Below, piece after piece: positions 43,464 to 51,500 of a stretch of DNA of 64,000 nt (position 1 is the stretch's first letter; every line of letters starts with the position of its first letter). Source of the DNA: Saccharomonospora xinjiangensis XJ-54. GTDB lineage: Bacteria > Actinomycetota > Actinomycetes > Mycobacteriales > Pseudonocardiaceae. The notes beneath the pieces were generated by a model. It was not told the origin of the DNA and searched no databases. It saw nothing but the letters and a program-made list of their open reading frames with translations. The stretch spans positions 3,139,482-3,203,481 of the forward strand of contig NZ_JH636049.1 in the NCBI RefSeq assembly GCF_000258175.1. Direction: 5' to 3'. Both the position numbers and the translations under genes were made by a program.

Positions 43464-44462
43464 ATGGTCAGATCACTGTCTCGTCGCGCGTTCCTCGGTG
43501 GCAGCCTCGCAGTCGGGGCCACCGGCCTGCTGGCCGCCTGCGGCGGTGGAGCGTCGAGTGGCCAGGGCGGCGGCTCGGGGTCGTGGTCGTTCAAGGACGA
43601 CACCGGCAACACCGTCAACCTCGACCGGCGGCCCACCCGCATCGCGGGCCTGAACGACACCATCGCGTCGTTGTGGAACTACGGCATCGTCCCGGTGGCG
43701 TCCTTCGGCGCCACCGCGCTCGCCGACGACGTGAACTTCGAGGGCAAGGACACCTCCAAGGTCACCGAGGTCGGCAATACGTACGGTCAGATCGACGTCG
43801 AGGCGCTCGCCGCCCAGCGACCGGACGTGATCGTCACCCACGCCTACCCCGTTGACACGTCGGGCAAGCTCGACCCCGCGAAACCGCTGTACGGCTTCAA
43901 CGACCTCGAACAGCAGAAGCTCGTCGGTGAGGTCGCACCCATCGTCGCCATCGCGATGGCGGGACCGGCGACCAAGGTGATCGAACGCACCGTGGACCTC
44001 GCGACGTCGCTCGGAGTCACCGAAGAGACCCTCGCGGAGCCAAGGCGGAAGTACGAAGCCGCGCGCGAGCGGCTGCGCAAGGTCGCGGGCAGCGGCTTGT
44101 CGGTCATGGCGGTCGCCGCCTACCCGAGCGAGGGCGTGCACATCGCCAAGGCCAAGGACGACCCCGCGCTGCGCAGCTACGTCGATCTCGGACTCTCCTA
44201 CCCCGACCCCGGCGGCTCCGACTACTACTGGCGCTCCGTGAGCTGGGAGAACATCACCGACTACCGCACCGACGTGGTGCTCTACTCCCTCCGCGCCATG
44301 GACGGCGAAGCCATGCTGGACCAGCCCACCTTCGCGCAGCTGCCCGCGGCGAAGGCAGGTCAGGTCTACCCGTGGGAGTTCAGTTCCATGGACTACGTCG
44401 CGCAGGCCAGGACCATCGACAATCTCGCGGCCAACCTGGAGAAGGCGCGCAAGGTGAGCTGA
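43464..44462 (+). CDS. Iron-siderophore ABC transporter substrate-binding lipoprotein
   Basis: A 332-residue FecB/FepB-type binding protein. It has a twin-arginine-like leader (SLSRRAFLGGSLAVGATG) with lipobox LLAAC near residue 29. The mature part shows two lobes (RPTRIAGLNDTIASLWNYGI; LAAQRPDVIVTHAYPVD). Iron starvation should induce it through the iron box that ends 5 bp upstream. No ribosome site is visible, so the transcript may be leaderless. No permease or ATPase gene is adjacent. Confidence 0.92.
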   Translation: MVRSLSRRAFLGGSLAVGATGLLAACGGGASSGQGGGSGSWSFKDDTGNTVNLDRRPTRIAGLNDTIASLWNYGIVPVASFGATALADDVNFEGKDTSKVTEVGNTYGQIDVEALAAQRPDVIVTHAYPVDTSGKLDPAKPLYGFNDLEQQKLVGEVAPIVAIAMAGPATKVIERTVDLATSLGVTEETLAEPRRKYEAARERLRKVAGSGLSVMAVAAYPSEGVHIAKAKDDPALRSYVDLGLSYPDPGGSDYYWRSVSWENITDYRTDVVLYSLRAMDGEAMLDQPTFAQLPAAKAGQVYPWEFSSMDYVAQARTIDNLAANLEKARKVS

Positions 44463-44466
44463 GCAA

Positions 44467-44492
44467 GGGGCGAGCCGGATCCGGCCCGCCCC
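44467..44492. terminator. Terminator-like hairpin
   Basis: GGGGCG...CGCCCC with an inner CCGGATCCGG palindrome, directly after the binding-protein gene and before the convergent DivIVA-like gene. Confidence 0.65.
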
Positions 44493-44582
44493 TCGTTCGC
44501 AGTCGTGGCTACCGCGTGATCGCCAGGCCGAGTGACGCGCCTCCCCGCGCTGCTGCGGGTACGCGGGAGGTGCGTAACCGGC

Positions 44583-45506
44583 TCAGGCCCCTGGCCTGCT
44601 CGCGGCCTTCGTGATGACGGTGGCCTCCTCATCGGACGGAGGAATCAACGCCGCCTCGCTGCGGCGCAGCACCTGGTCGGCCTCGGCGAGCCGCGCGCGG
44701 GCCTCCTCCCTGATCCGCGTGAGGCGGCTGACGACCTCGTTGGCCTCCGTCGTCCTGCGGTCGGCCTCGGCCGTGGCCTCGTCCACGAGCTTGCGGGCCT
44801 TGGCCGTGGCTTCATCGACCAGCCGCTTCGCCTCGGCCGTCGCCTCGGCGATCCGCCGCTCGGCCGCGTTCTTGCTCGCTGTCGTCTGATCGGCGACGTG
44901 CTTCTCCAGCGCGCTCTTCTCCGCGGCCAGCCGCGACTGGAAGTCGCTTTCGATCCTGCGGCGCTTGTGCTCGGCCTCGGCGTCGAGCTGTTCCCGGCGC
45001 TTCGCCGCCTCCGTGGTCATGCGCTGCACCTCGGCCTTGGTGGCGGCCAGCGCCTCCTCGTGCTCCCGCTTCAACTCGTCGGCGTGGCTGTCGAGCGTTT
45101 CCAGCAGCTTCTGGTAGCGCTCGTGGAGCCGCTTCGAGACCTTGCTGCTCTCTGCCCAGTTCTTCTCCGCGGCTGCCTCGGCACGCGCGAGGATCTCGGC
45201 GGCCTGCGTCTCGGCGAGCTGGACGGTGCGCTGCATCCGCTCGTCGAGGTCCTCGACGCGCTCCGGCGGTTTCTTCAACTCCTCGACGCGATCCCGAAGC
45301 TTGGCGATCTCCCTGCGGGCGCCGTCGAGTTCACGGGCCGAGTCGTTGGCCCGCGCCATCGCCGCATCCCGCTCGGTGATGAGCCGGTGTACCTGAGCTT
45401 CGAGATGGTCGAGGTACTGCACCACCTGGTTGCGGTCGAAACCATGCCATGCCTGGCCGAACTCCCGCCTCAGCGGAAGCAGACGGTGATCGTGGTCGGA
45501 AGCCAT
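44583..45506 (-). CDS. DivIVA/Wag31-like coiled-coil protein
   Basis: A 307-residue protein. The N-terminus LPLRREFGQAWHGFDRNQVVQYLDHLEAQV resembles the DivIVA membrane-binding domain; the rest is a long Ala/Glu/Arg coiled coil (residues 45-280) with repeated DEATAKARKLVDEATAEADR. It is likely a polar scaffold or cell-envelope organiser. No membrane segment. Confidence 0.85.
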   Translation of the reverse strand: MASDHDHRLLPLRREFGQAWHGFDRNQVVQYLDHLEAQVHRLITERDAAMARANDSARELDGARREIAKLRDRVEELKKPPERVEDLDERMQRTVQLAETQAAEILARAEAAAEKNWAESSKVSKRLHERYQKLLETLDSHADELKREHEEALAATKAEVQRMTTEAAKRREQLDAEAEHKRRRIESDFQSRLAAEKSALEKHVADQTTASKNAAERRIAEATAEAKRLVDEATAKARKLVDEATAEADRRTTEANEVVSRLTRIREEARARLAEADQVLRRSEAALIPPSDEEATVITKAASRPGA

Positions 45507-45582
45507 GCTCCGACCGTACCCGCGCGTGCCGTCACGCCTGCGTCAGGCAGGCCGACCGGGTGAGTGGTGCGGACCGCTGTGT

Positions 45583-46377
45583 TCAGACGGGTTCGGCGAT
45601 CACCACCCGGTTCTCCGCGTACCCTGTGGTGCCGCCGAGCCAGCGCCCTCCGCACGTCACCAGCACAAGGCGATGCTGCCCGCTCTGGCCGAACAGTTCG
45701 GTGGCGCGGGCAGGCAGTTCGTTCTTGCCCAGCGTGATGATCTGGGAGACGGAGTAGGCGAACTCGGTCCCGTCGTCGTCCGTGACGGTCACCCGCTCTC
45801 CGATGCGGACATCCCACAACTCGGCGAAGGGGCCGGTGCGGCCCCGCCAGTTGACATGCCCAGCGAAGACGCTCGCGCCGCTCGGCGCGTCGAGGCCGGC
45901 GCCCCACCAGGTGGCCTCGCCGAGATCGTCCGGTACCGGCAGCACCGCGTCGGGGCCGAGTTCCTTGCGGACCAGCGTCGCCGTTCCGCCGTCCGGCAGG
46001 ACGACGGTGCCGGGACGCTGACCGCTGGGTGCCGCGACGGGTCGCTGGTCGGCGGGTTCGCTCTCGCCCCCGCTCTCGCCCCCGCCCTCCGGCGTGCTCT
46101 CGTCGCGGCCTCGCTCCTCTTCGGGCTTGCGTTCGGGCGCCTGCCGCTGTTCCCGCTCCGTCTCCCTCTTCCCGTCCGGTACGGGTTGTGCGACCGGTAC
46201 GGGCGGGTGGGCAGGCACCGCCGTGCCGGCCACGACCGCCGGTGAGCGCAGTGCTACCACGCCGCCGACAACGAGTTCGACGGCGAGCACGCTTCCGGCG
46301 CCGAGCAGGTAGGCCCTGCGCCACCGGCGCCGGTCGTCATGTCCGGACGTCCCGCTGGTCCCGCTGGTGACTGTCAT
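45583..46377 (-). CDS. Class F sortase
   Basis: A 264-residue membrane-anchored transpeptidase. The N-terminal anchor is AYLLGAGSVLAVELVVGGVV, followed by a Glu/Pro/Arg-rich linker and a sortase fold with VFAGHVNWRGRTGPFAEL (catalytic His), LVLVTCGGRWL (Cys), and YAENRVVIAE (Arg). Its start overlaps the stop of the surface-protein gene (ATGA), so that protein is the likely substrate. Confidence 0.92.
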   Translation of the reverse strand: MTVTSGTSGTSGHDDRRRWRRAYLLGAGSVLAVELVVGGVVALRSPAVVAGTAVPAHPPVPVAQPVPDGKRETEREQRQAPERKPEEERGRDESTPEGGGESGGESEPADQRPVAAPSGQRPGTVVLPDGGTATLVRKELGPDAVLPVPDDLGEATWWGAGLDAPSGASVFAGHVNWRGRTGPFAELWDVRIGERVTVTDDDGTEFAYSVSQIITLGKNELPARATELFGQSGQHRLVLVTCGGRWLGGTTGYAENRVVIAEPV

Positions 46378-48050
46378 CGCTGCCGGGTGATCCGCTTCCG
46401 AGCCAGCCAGCCAACCAGTGCCGACACGGTCAGTGCGAGAGCGCCGAGTGCGACGAGAGCACCGACCGGAGCGCCCGAGGTGGTCGCGGCCTGCGACACC
46501 GTCGTCTTAGCGCCTGCCGGGATGGTTCTCGGCACTTCGTCGGCCACGTTGGCGATGCGTAGTTCGAGCGTTCCGCCAGGTTCGAGTTCGCCGCAGGCCG
46601 TCGGCGGGTTCTTCGGATCGAAGGCCTGGGTGTATCCGTTCGGTGGCTTCACCTCGATGACGCACACCGTCTGCGGGGTGCGCAGGTTCTCGATCGTGAC
46701 CGTCCCCTCGGTGCCCTCGGTGGTCACCACGATCGGCTCACCGTCCGATCCCACCAGTTCCGCACCGTCGGAGCCGACGGCGGGGGACGACTTGTCCTCG
46801 GCAGTGAGCCGCAGCGGTACCCCTGCGATGCCTTCGCCGGTCTCGTCGTCCACCTTGGTCACCTTCACGACGCCGGGCGCGGGGATGGCGCTTGTTGCTG
46901 CCTTTGCGGTGAGGGTCTGCTCGCCACCGGTGGAGACCACACGCTGCGTGTCGGCCGTCACCGGATCGCGCACGTAGGGGCGCTCGGCCGGTGCCTCCAA
47001 CGTCGCGGCGATGCCGGGCCGCTCGCCCGTCGGCGCGGCGCTGACGCGCACGGTCCCGGTGTCGTCGGTGAGCAGTGTGATCTCCCGCGTCCGCGGTTGG
47101 GTCTCCGCGGCGTTCGGGTTCTCGGCGCCGTCCGTCTCGCCGGTCTCGGGGTTTTCGGTGTTCTTGGCGTTCTCGGAGTCCTGCGAGCCCTCGGAGGTTT
47201 CCGCATCCTTCGAGTCATCCTTCGCCGTGGCGGACGAGCCGGACGACGCTCCGGGTGCGGCGGCTCCGTCCGTGCCCTCTGCCGTTCCGGCGCCGGGACG
47301 TTGCTCGACACCGGCGTCGCCAGCGGGGGCGAGGTCGGTCAGCGTCAGGGTCACCTCGACGCCGGGGATGCCCTTGCCCTCGGCGTTGGTGACCGTGACC
47401 GACCACTCGGCGGGGGCGTCGATGATCTGTTCACCCTCGGGTGCTGTCGCCGTCGCGGTCCATGGACCCCTGTTGGCCTCGGCGTCAGCCCTCAGTCGCT
47501 TCACGGCGGCCTTCGCGGATTTCGGAAGCTTGGCGAAGTGGGCCTCGACGTCGTAGCCGATCTCGGTGAACGGCTTGCGAGGGTCGAGGTCGGCGTCGCT
47601 GCGGGGCGCGGCGGTGTAGGAGTGCAGGAGGTGGGCGAGTGCGGCCGCCTCGTCGGCGTCGCGTGTGTCGCCGTAGCGAAGCAGCAGGTAGGAGATGTTG
47701 GCCGCGGCGTCGGCCGGTAGTGGTTCTCCCCACTTGGTGAGAAGTTCGTCGCCGGGTTCGTACCGCTCGTCGCTGTCCGGGGCCTTGAGCGCGAACGAGA
47801 CGCAGAACACGTGCTGTCCGTTCACGACGTAGGAGCCGAGCCAGTCGTAGGCGCGGTCTCTGCCGCCCCAGGACTGACCCGGAGTGGTCCGGTGCCCGAT
47901 GCCCTCATCGACTTCCGCGGACGCAGCGGGTGCGACCACGACGAGGGACAGGGCGCCGAGCAGGGCGACGAGGGCGAGGCGGAGCGCCTGCGCCGGGCGT
48001 CTTCGTGTCACGGGACGAAACCCCCAATGGTCTTGTGGTGAGATCCCCAT
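46374..48050 (-). CDS. Thioester/SpaA-type cell-surface protein
   Basis: A 558-residue exported protein. A signal peptide (LRLALVALLGALSLVVVAPAASA) is followed by a thioester-domain-like region (GSYVVNGQHVFCVSF, residues ~55-180), a beta-rich region with a Ser/Glu/Asn-rich insert, a SpaA/prealbumin-type domain (GVVKVTKVDDETGEGIAGVP), and a C-terminal membrane helix with RKRITRQR. No LPxTG or LAxTG is seen; VPRTIPAG and TTSGAPVG are the nearest. ATG 48050 or GTG 48011 could start it. Confidence 0.85.
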   Translation of the reverse strand: MGISPQDHWGFRPVTRRRPAQALRLALVALLGALSLVVVAPAASAEVDEGIGHRTTPGQSWGGRDRAYDWLGSYVVNGQHVFCVSFALKAPDSDERYEPGDELLTKWGEPLPADAAANISYLLLRYGDTRDADEAAALAHLLHSYTAAPRSDADLDPRKPFTEIGYDVEAHFAKLPKSAKAAVKRLRADAEANRGPWTATATAPEGEQIIDAPAEWSVTVTNAEGKGIPGVEVTLTLTDLAPAGDAGVEQRPGAGTAEGTDGAAAPGASSGSSATAKDDSKDAETSEGSQDSENAKNTENPETGETDGAENPNAAETQPRTREITLLTDDTGTVRVSAAPTGERPGIAATLEAPAERPYVRDPVTADTQRVVSTGGEQTLTAKAATSAIPAPGVVKVTKVDDETGEGIAGVPLRLTAEDKSSPAVGSDGAELVGSDGEPIVVTTEGTEGTVTIENLRTPQTVCVIEVKPPNGYTQAFDPKNPPTACGELEPGGTLELRIANVADEVPRTIPAGAKTTVSQAATTSGAPVGALVALGALALTVSALVGWLARKRITRQR

Positions 48051-48346
48051 CACGTCGGCGCGGTGACGCGGCGGTTCGCGCCGGCATATCTGACTCGCGT
48101 CGTGAGAATGGCGTGAGACGCACGACCAGCACAATCGGCCAGGCGGTGGACGTGTGGGGGCCCATTCGGGGAGGATGCGAGGTGGCATCCCCGCCCGCGA
48201 GGCCCCGCAGGGTCCACAACCGGACCCGATCTCCCTTTTCGCGTCGGCCTGAGCAGGTAAAGTTGTCTTTACTTCATTGAAGGGAACCAACCGGCGCGCA
48301 CGGTCGTTGGAACCGATGCAAGTGCCGAAAGATCCAGGAGGATCAG
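48051..48346. other. Divergent promoter region
   Basis: 296 bp between the divergent surface-protein and BI-1 genes. It holds GTAAAG-TTGT-CTTTAC (48257-48272), a possible operator, about 75 bp before the BI-1 start. No gene is seen. Confidence 0.5.
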
Positions 48347-49177
48347 GTGCGAACTTCCAGCAACCCCGCCTTCCGCAACCTGCCACGGGGTGCGGCCGGC
48401 GCTCCGTACGCGGGCTTCGGCCAGCCGTACGGCCAGCCCGGCTACGGTCCGCCTACGGGCTACGGTGCACCGCAGGCGCCGTCCGGCGAGGCGAGCCGTC
48501 CCATGACGGTTGACGACGTGGTCATGAAGACCGGTGCCTCGTTGGGCGTGACGCTTCTCGTGGGCGTCGTCACGGCGATCTGGGCGCAGACGCAGGCTGC
48601 CTCGGGCACGATGGGCCCCATCGTCGGCGCGATGATCGCCGGGATGCTCGTCGGTCTCGTGCTCTCTCTGATCATCATCTTCAAGCAGCTTGCCAGCGCG
48701 CCGATGACGCTCGCGTACGCGGCAGCCGAGGGTGTCTTCCTCGGTGCGATCACCGGCGTGTTCGAGATGCTGTACCCGGGTATCGCGTTGCAGGCGATCC
48801 TCGGCACCGCCGCCGTGTTCGTCGTGATGCTCGTGGTCTACAAGACCGGCGCGGTCAAGGTGACACCCAAGTTCCGCAAGTGGATGATCGGCGCACTCGG
48901 TGGTGTGGCCGTCGTCATGCTCGTGAACCTCGTGTTGAGCCTCTTCGGCGTCAACACGGGTCTGCGGGACGGCAGTGGCCTTGCGATCGTGTTCAGCCTC
49001 GTGGTCATCGGCATCGCGGCGTTCAGCTTCTTGCTCGACTTCGACATGGCCGACGAGGCCATCAGGCAGGGCATGCCGGCCAAGTTCGCGTGGTTCGTCG
49101 CTTTCGGTCTCCTGGTCACCCTGGTGTGGCTGTACCTGGAGATCCTGCGGCTGCTGTCGTATCTACAGAACGACTGA
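48347..49177 (+). CDS. Bax inhibitor-1/YccA family membrane protein
   Basis: A 276-residue protein. A Gly/Pro/Tyr/Gln-rich cytoplasmic start (residues 1-50) precedes seven hydrophobic segments, from GASLGVTLLVGVVTAIWAQT to WFVAFGLLVTLVWLYLEILRLL. BI-1-like proteins are membrane pH/calcium-leak-type proteins; the role in bacteria is unclear. AGGAGG lies 5 nt before GTG 48347. Confidence 0.92.
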   Translation: MRTSSNPAFRNLPRGAAGAPYAGFGQPYGQPGYGPPTGYGAPQAPSGEASRPMTVDDVVMKTGASLGVTLLVGVVTAIWAQTQAASGTMGPIVGAMIAGMLVGLVLSLIIIFKQLASAPMTLAYAAAEGVFLGAITGVFEMLYPGIALQAILGTAAVFVVMLVVYKTGAVKVTPKFRKWMIGALGGVAVVMLVNLVLSLFGVNTGLRDGSGLAIVFSLVVIGIAAFSFLLDFDMADEAIRQGMPAKFAWFVAFGLLVTLVWLYLEILRLLSYLQND

Positions 49178-49201
49178 CGGCTTTCGCCTCGACCGGCGGC
49201 T

Positions 49202-49238
49202 GAGGGCGCTCGACCGGAAGGTCGGGCGCCCTCTTTTT
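49202..49238 (+). terminator. Rho-independent terminator
   Basis: GAGGGCGCTCGACC-GGAA-GGTCGGGCGCCCTC hairpin-forming sequence (split here for length) followed by TTTTT, 24 bp after the BI-1 stop. Confidence 0.88.
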
Positions 49239-49385
49239 GTGGTACTGGCGTGCGTAACCGGCTCGCATCTCTCGTGCATCCTTCGAACCTTGGTGGTCAC
49301 CTGATCGAAGTGGACGCGGCGGCAAGGCATTTACTCTATGTGAATTCTTGTGGTGCGGATTCCCTCGAACAGGTGTGAGGTTGCG

Positions 49386-50105
49386 GTGAGTGTCCCTCCC
49401 GGCTCCGGTCCCCAGCCCGGTGACTTCCACTCGGGCTCGGCGTACGGGCAACCCCAGTACGGGCAGCAACAGCCTGGCGCGGGAGGGCCGGTTTTCGGTG
49501 AGCAGCAGTGGGGCGAGCCTCGCTACGGCGAATTGCCCACGGCGCCGCCCATGCCGCTTCCCCCCGTTCCGCCGAAGAAGCTGAAGGCAGGCGCCGTCGT
49601 CGCCACGGTCGTTGTCGCGCTCGCCGTGGTGGCCGGTGCCGTGGCTCTCGTGGTGATGCCGCGGCCGTCGGGCACGACAGCCGACGGTGGCAACGTCGCG
49701 GTGGGCCACTGCGTCGCGGTGAAGGGCTCCGACGATCTCGCCGTCGCGAGGTCGGTGGACTGCTCCGATCCGAAGGCGCTGTGGCGGGTCGCCGCGAATC
49801 TCAGTAGCACGTCGAGTCCGTGCCCCGACGGCGACTACGACGAGTACCACTACAACACCGGCACCAAGCTCTGCCTCGTTCTCAACGTGGAGGCCGGTGA
49901 CTGTCTCTCCAACCTCGACGGTGAGATGTCCGCCATCAGCAAGGTGACCTGCACCGCGTCGGAAGCCGAGTTGATGATCCTCAGGGTCGAGGAGGGAGCC
50001 ACCGACGTCGATGGCGTGTGCGGAATGCTCGGCGACGCGCTCGGCGGAGCGTACTACTCGGAACCCGCGCGGGTCCTCTGCTTCGGGCAGCCGCAGGCGG
50101 TGTGA
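49386..50105 (+). CDS. Single-pass membrane protein with Cys-rich outer domain
   Basis: A 239-residue protein: a Gln/Gly/Pro/Tyr-rich cytoplasmic part (residues 1-60), one helix (AGAVVATVVVALAVVAGAVALVV), and an outer domain with about eight cysteines (VGHCVAVKG, VDCSDP, CLVLNVEAGDC, VTCTAS, GVCGMLG, VLCFGQ). It resembles septum-formation-like/serine-threonine-kinase-associated outer domains, but no function can be named. GTG 49386 was chosen. Confidence 0.78.
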   Translation: MSVPPGSGPQPGDFHSGSAYGQPQYGQQQPGAGGPVFGEQQWGEPRYGELPTAPPMPLPPVPPKKLKAGAVVATVVVALAVVAGAVALVVMPRPSGTTADGGNVAVGHCVAVKGSDDLAVARSVDCSDPKALWRVAANLSSTSSPCPDGDYDEYHYNTGTKLCLVLNVEAGDCLSNLDGEMSAISKVTCTASEAELMILRVEEGATDVDGVCGMLGDALGGAYYSEPARVLCFGQPQAV

Positions 50106-50132
50106 CAGGACCCGCCCTGCCAGAGAAGAGAG

Positions 50133-50165
50133 CGGTGTGCGCGGGCGGCAGGCTCGCGCACACCG
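50133..50165. terminator. Bidirectional terminator hairpin
   Basis: An 11-bp perfect stem CGGTGTGCGCG (50133-50143) and complement (50155-50165) between convergent genes. Confidence 0.7.
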
Positions 50166-50171
50166 GCTTCC

Positions 50172-51392
50172 TCAGCTCAGCCTTTCGATCACCATGGCCA
50201 TGCCCTGGCCGCCGCCGACGCACATCGTCTCGAGCCCGAACTGCTTGTCGTGATGGCGCAGGGAGTTCAGCAGCGTCGTCGTGATGCGCGCGCCGGTCAT
50301 GCCGAACGGGTGACCGACCGCGATCGCACCGCCGTTGACGTTGAGCTTGTCGATGTCGATTCCGAGGTCCCGGTACGACGGAATGACCTGCGCGGCGAAC
50401 GCCTCGTTGATCTCGACGAGGTCGATGTCGCCGATGGTCAGGCCTGCCCTGGCGAGCGCCTGCTTGGACGCCTCGACGGGGCCGAGACCCATGATCTCCG
50501 GCGACAGCCCGGACACGCCGGTGGAGACGATCCGCGCGAGCGGCGTGATACCCAGTTCGCGAGCCTTCGTGTCGCTCATGATCACGAGGGCTGCGGCGCC
50601 GTCGTTCAACGGGCAGGCGTTGCCCGCCGTGACCTTGCCGTCGGGGCGGAACACCGGCTTCAGTGCCTCGACACCCTCCATGGTCACGCCGGCCCGTGGA
50701 CTGTCGTCGGCTGACACGACGGTGCCGTCGGGCAGGGTAACCGGGGTGATCTCCTTGGCCCAGAACCCGTCGGCGAGCGCCTTCTCGGCCAGGTTCTGCG
50801 ACCGCACGGCGAACTCGTCCATCTCGCGCCGGGACACACCCTTGTGCAACGCGAGGTTCTCGGCCGTCTGCCCCATGGCGATGTAGATGTCGGGCAGTTC
50901 ACCGTTGTCGCGGGGGTCGCTCCAGCCGTCGGCTCCCGACTCGGCACGCCGTGCGGTGCGGGACTCCGCGTCGGCGAACTGCGGGTTGTGGGTGTCGGGC
51001 CACGAGTCGGAGGTGCCGTTCACGGCTCGTGACACGGCTTCGACACCTGCCGAGATGAACACGTCGCCCTCGCCTGCCTTGATCGCGTGCAGGGCCATCC
51101 TGGTGGTCTGGAGGCTCGACGAGCAGTACCGCGTGATCGTGCAGCCGGGCAGGTGGTCGTAGCCGAGTTCGACGGCGACGACGCGGCCCATGTTGAAGCC
51201 CTGCTCGCCGCCCGGCAGGCCGCAGCCGAGCATGAGGTCGTCGATGTCGCGCGGGTCCAGCTCGGGTACCTTGTCGAGCGCCGCCCGCACCATCTGTACG
51301 GTGAGGTCGTCGGGACGCATGTCCACGAGTGAGCCCTTGCGGGCCCGCCCGATGGGGGATCGGGCTGCGGACACGATGACGGCTTCCGGCAT
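50172..51392 (-). CDS. Acetyl-CoA C-acyltransferase (thiolase)
   Basis: A 406-residue thiolase. The acylated cysteine is in TITRYCSSSLQTTRMA, the His in INEAFAAQVIPSY/GGAIAVGHPFGMTGAR, and the second active Cys in MCVGGGQGMAM. It condenses or cleaves acyl-CoA in beta-oxidation or acetoacetyl-CoA formation; it is closer to the FadA/degradative type by length. AAGGAG precedes ATG 51392. Confidence 0.95.
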   Translation of the reverse strand: MPEAVIVSAARSPIGRARKGSLVDMRPDDLTVQMVRAALDKVPELDPRDIDDLMLGCGLPGGEQGFNMGRVVAVELGYDHLPGCTITRYCSSSLQTTRMALHAIKAGEGDVFISAGVEAVSRAVNGTSDSWPDTHNPQFADAESRTARRAESGADGWSDPRDNGELPDIYIAMGQTAENLALHKGVSRREMDEFAVRSQNLAEKALADGFWAKEITPVTLPDGTVVSADDSPRAGVTMEGVEALKPVFRPDGKVTAGNACPLNDGAAALVIMSDTKARELGITPLARIVSTGVSGLSPEIMGLGPVEASKQALARAGLTIGDIDLVEINEAFAAQVIPSYRDLGIDIDKLNVNGGAIAVGHPFGMTGARITTTLLNSLRHHDKQFGLETMCVGGGQGMAMVIERLS

Positions 51393-51500
51393 CGGACACT
51401 CCTTCGGGTCGCTAAGCGCGTGCTTAGTCTCATCCTGCCCGCAGGAAACGGGAATGCAAAGAGCGGGCGCCGGACACCACATCCTGCGCCCGCGCCGTGC

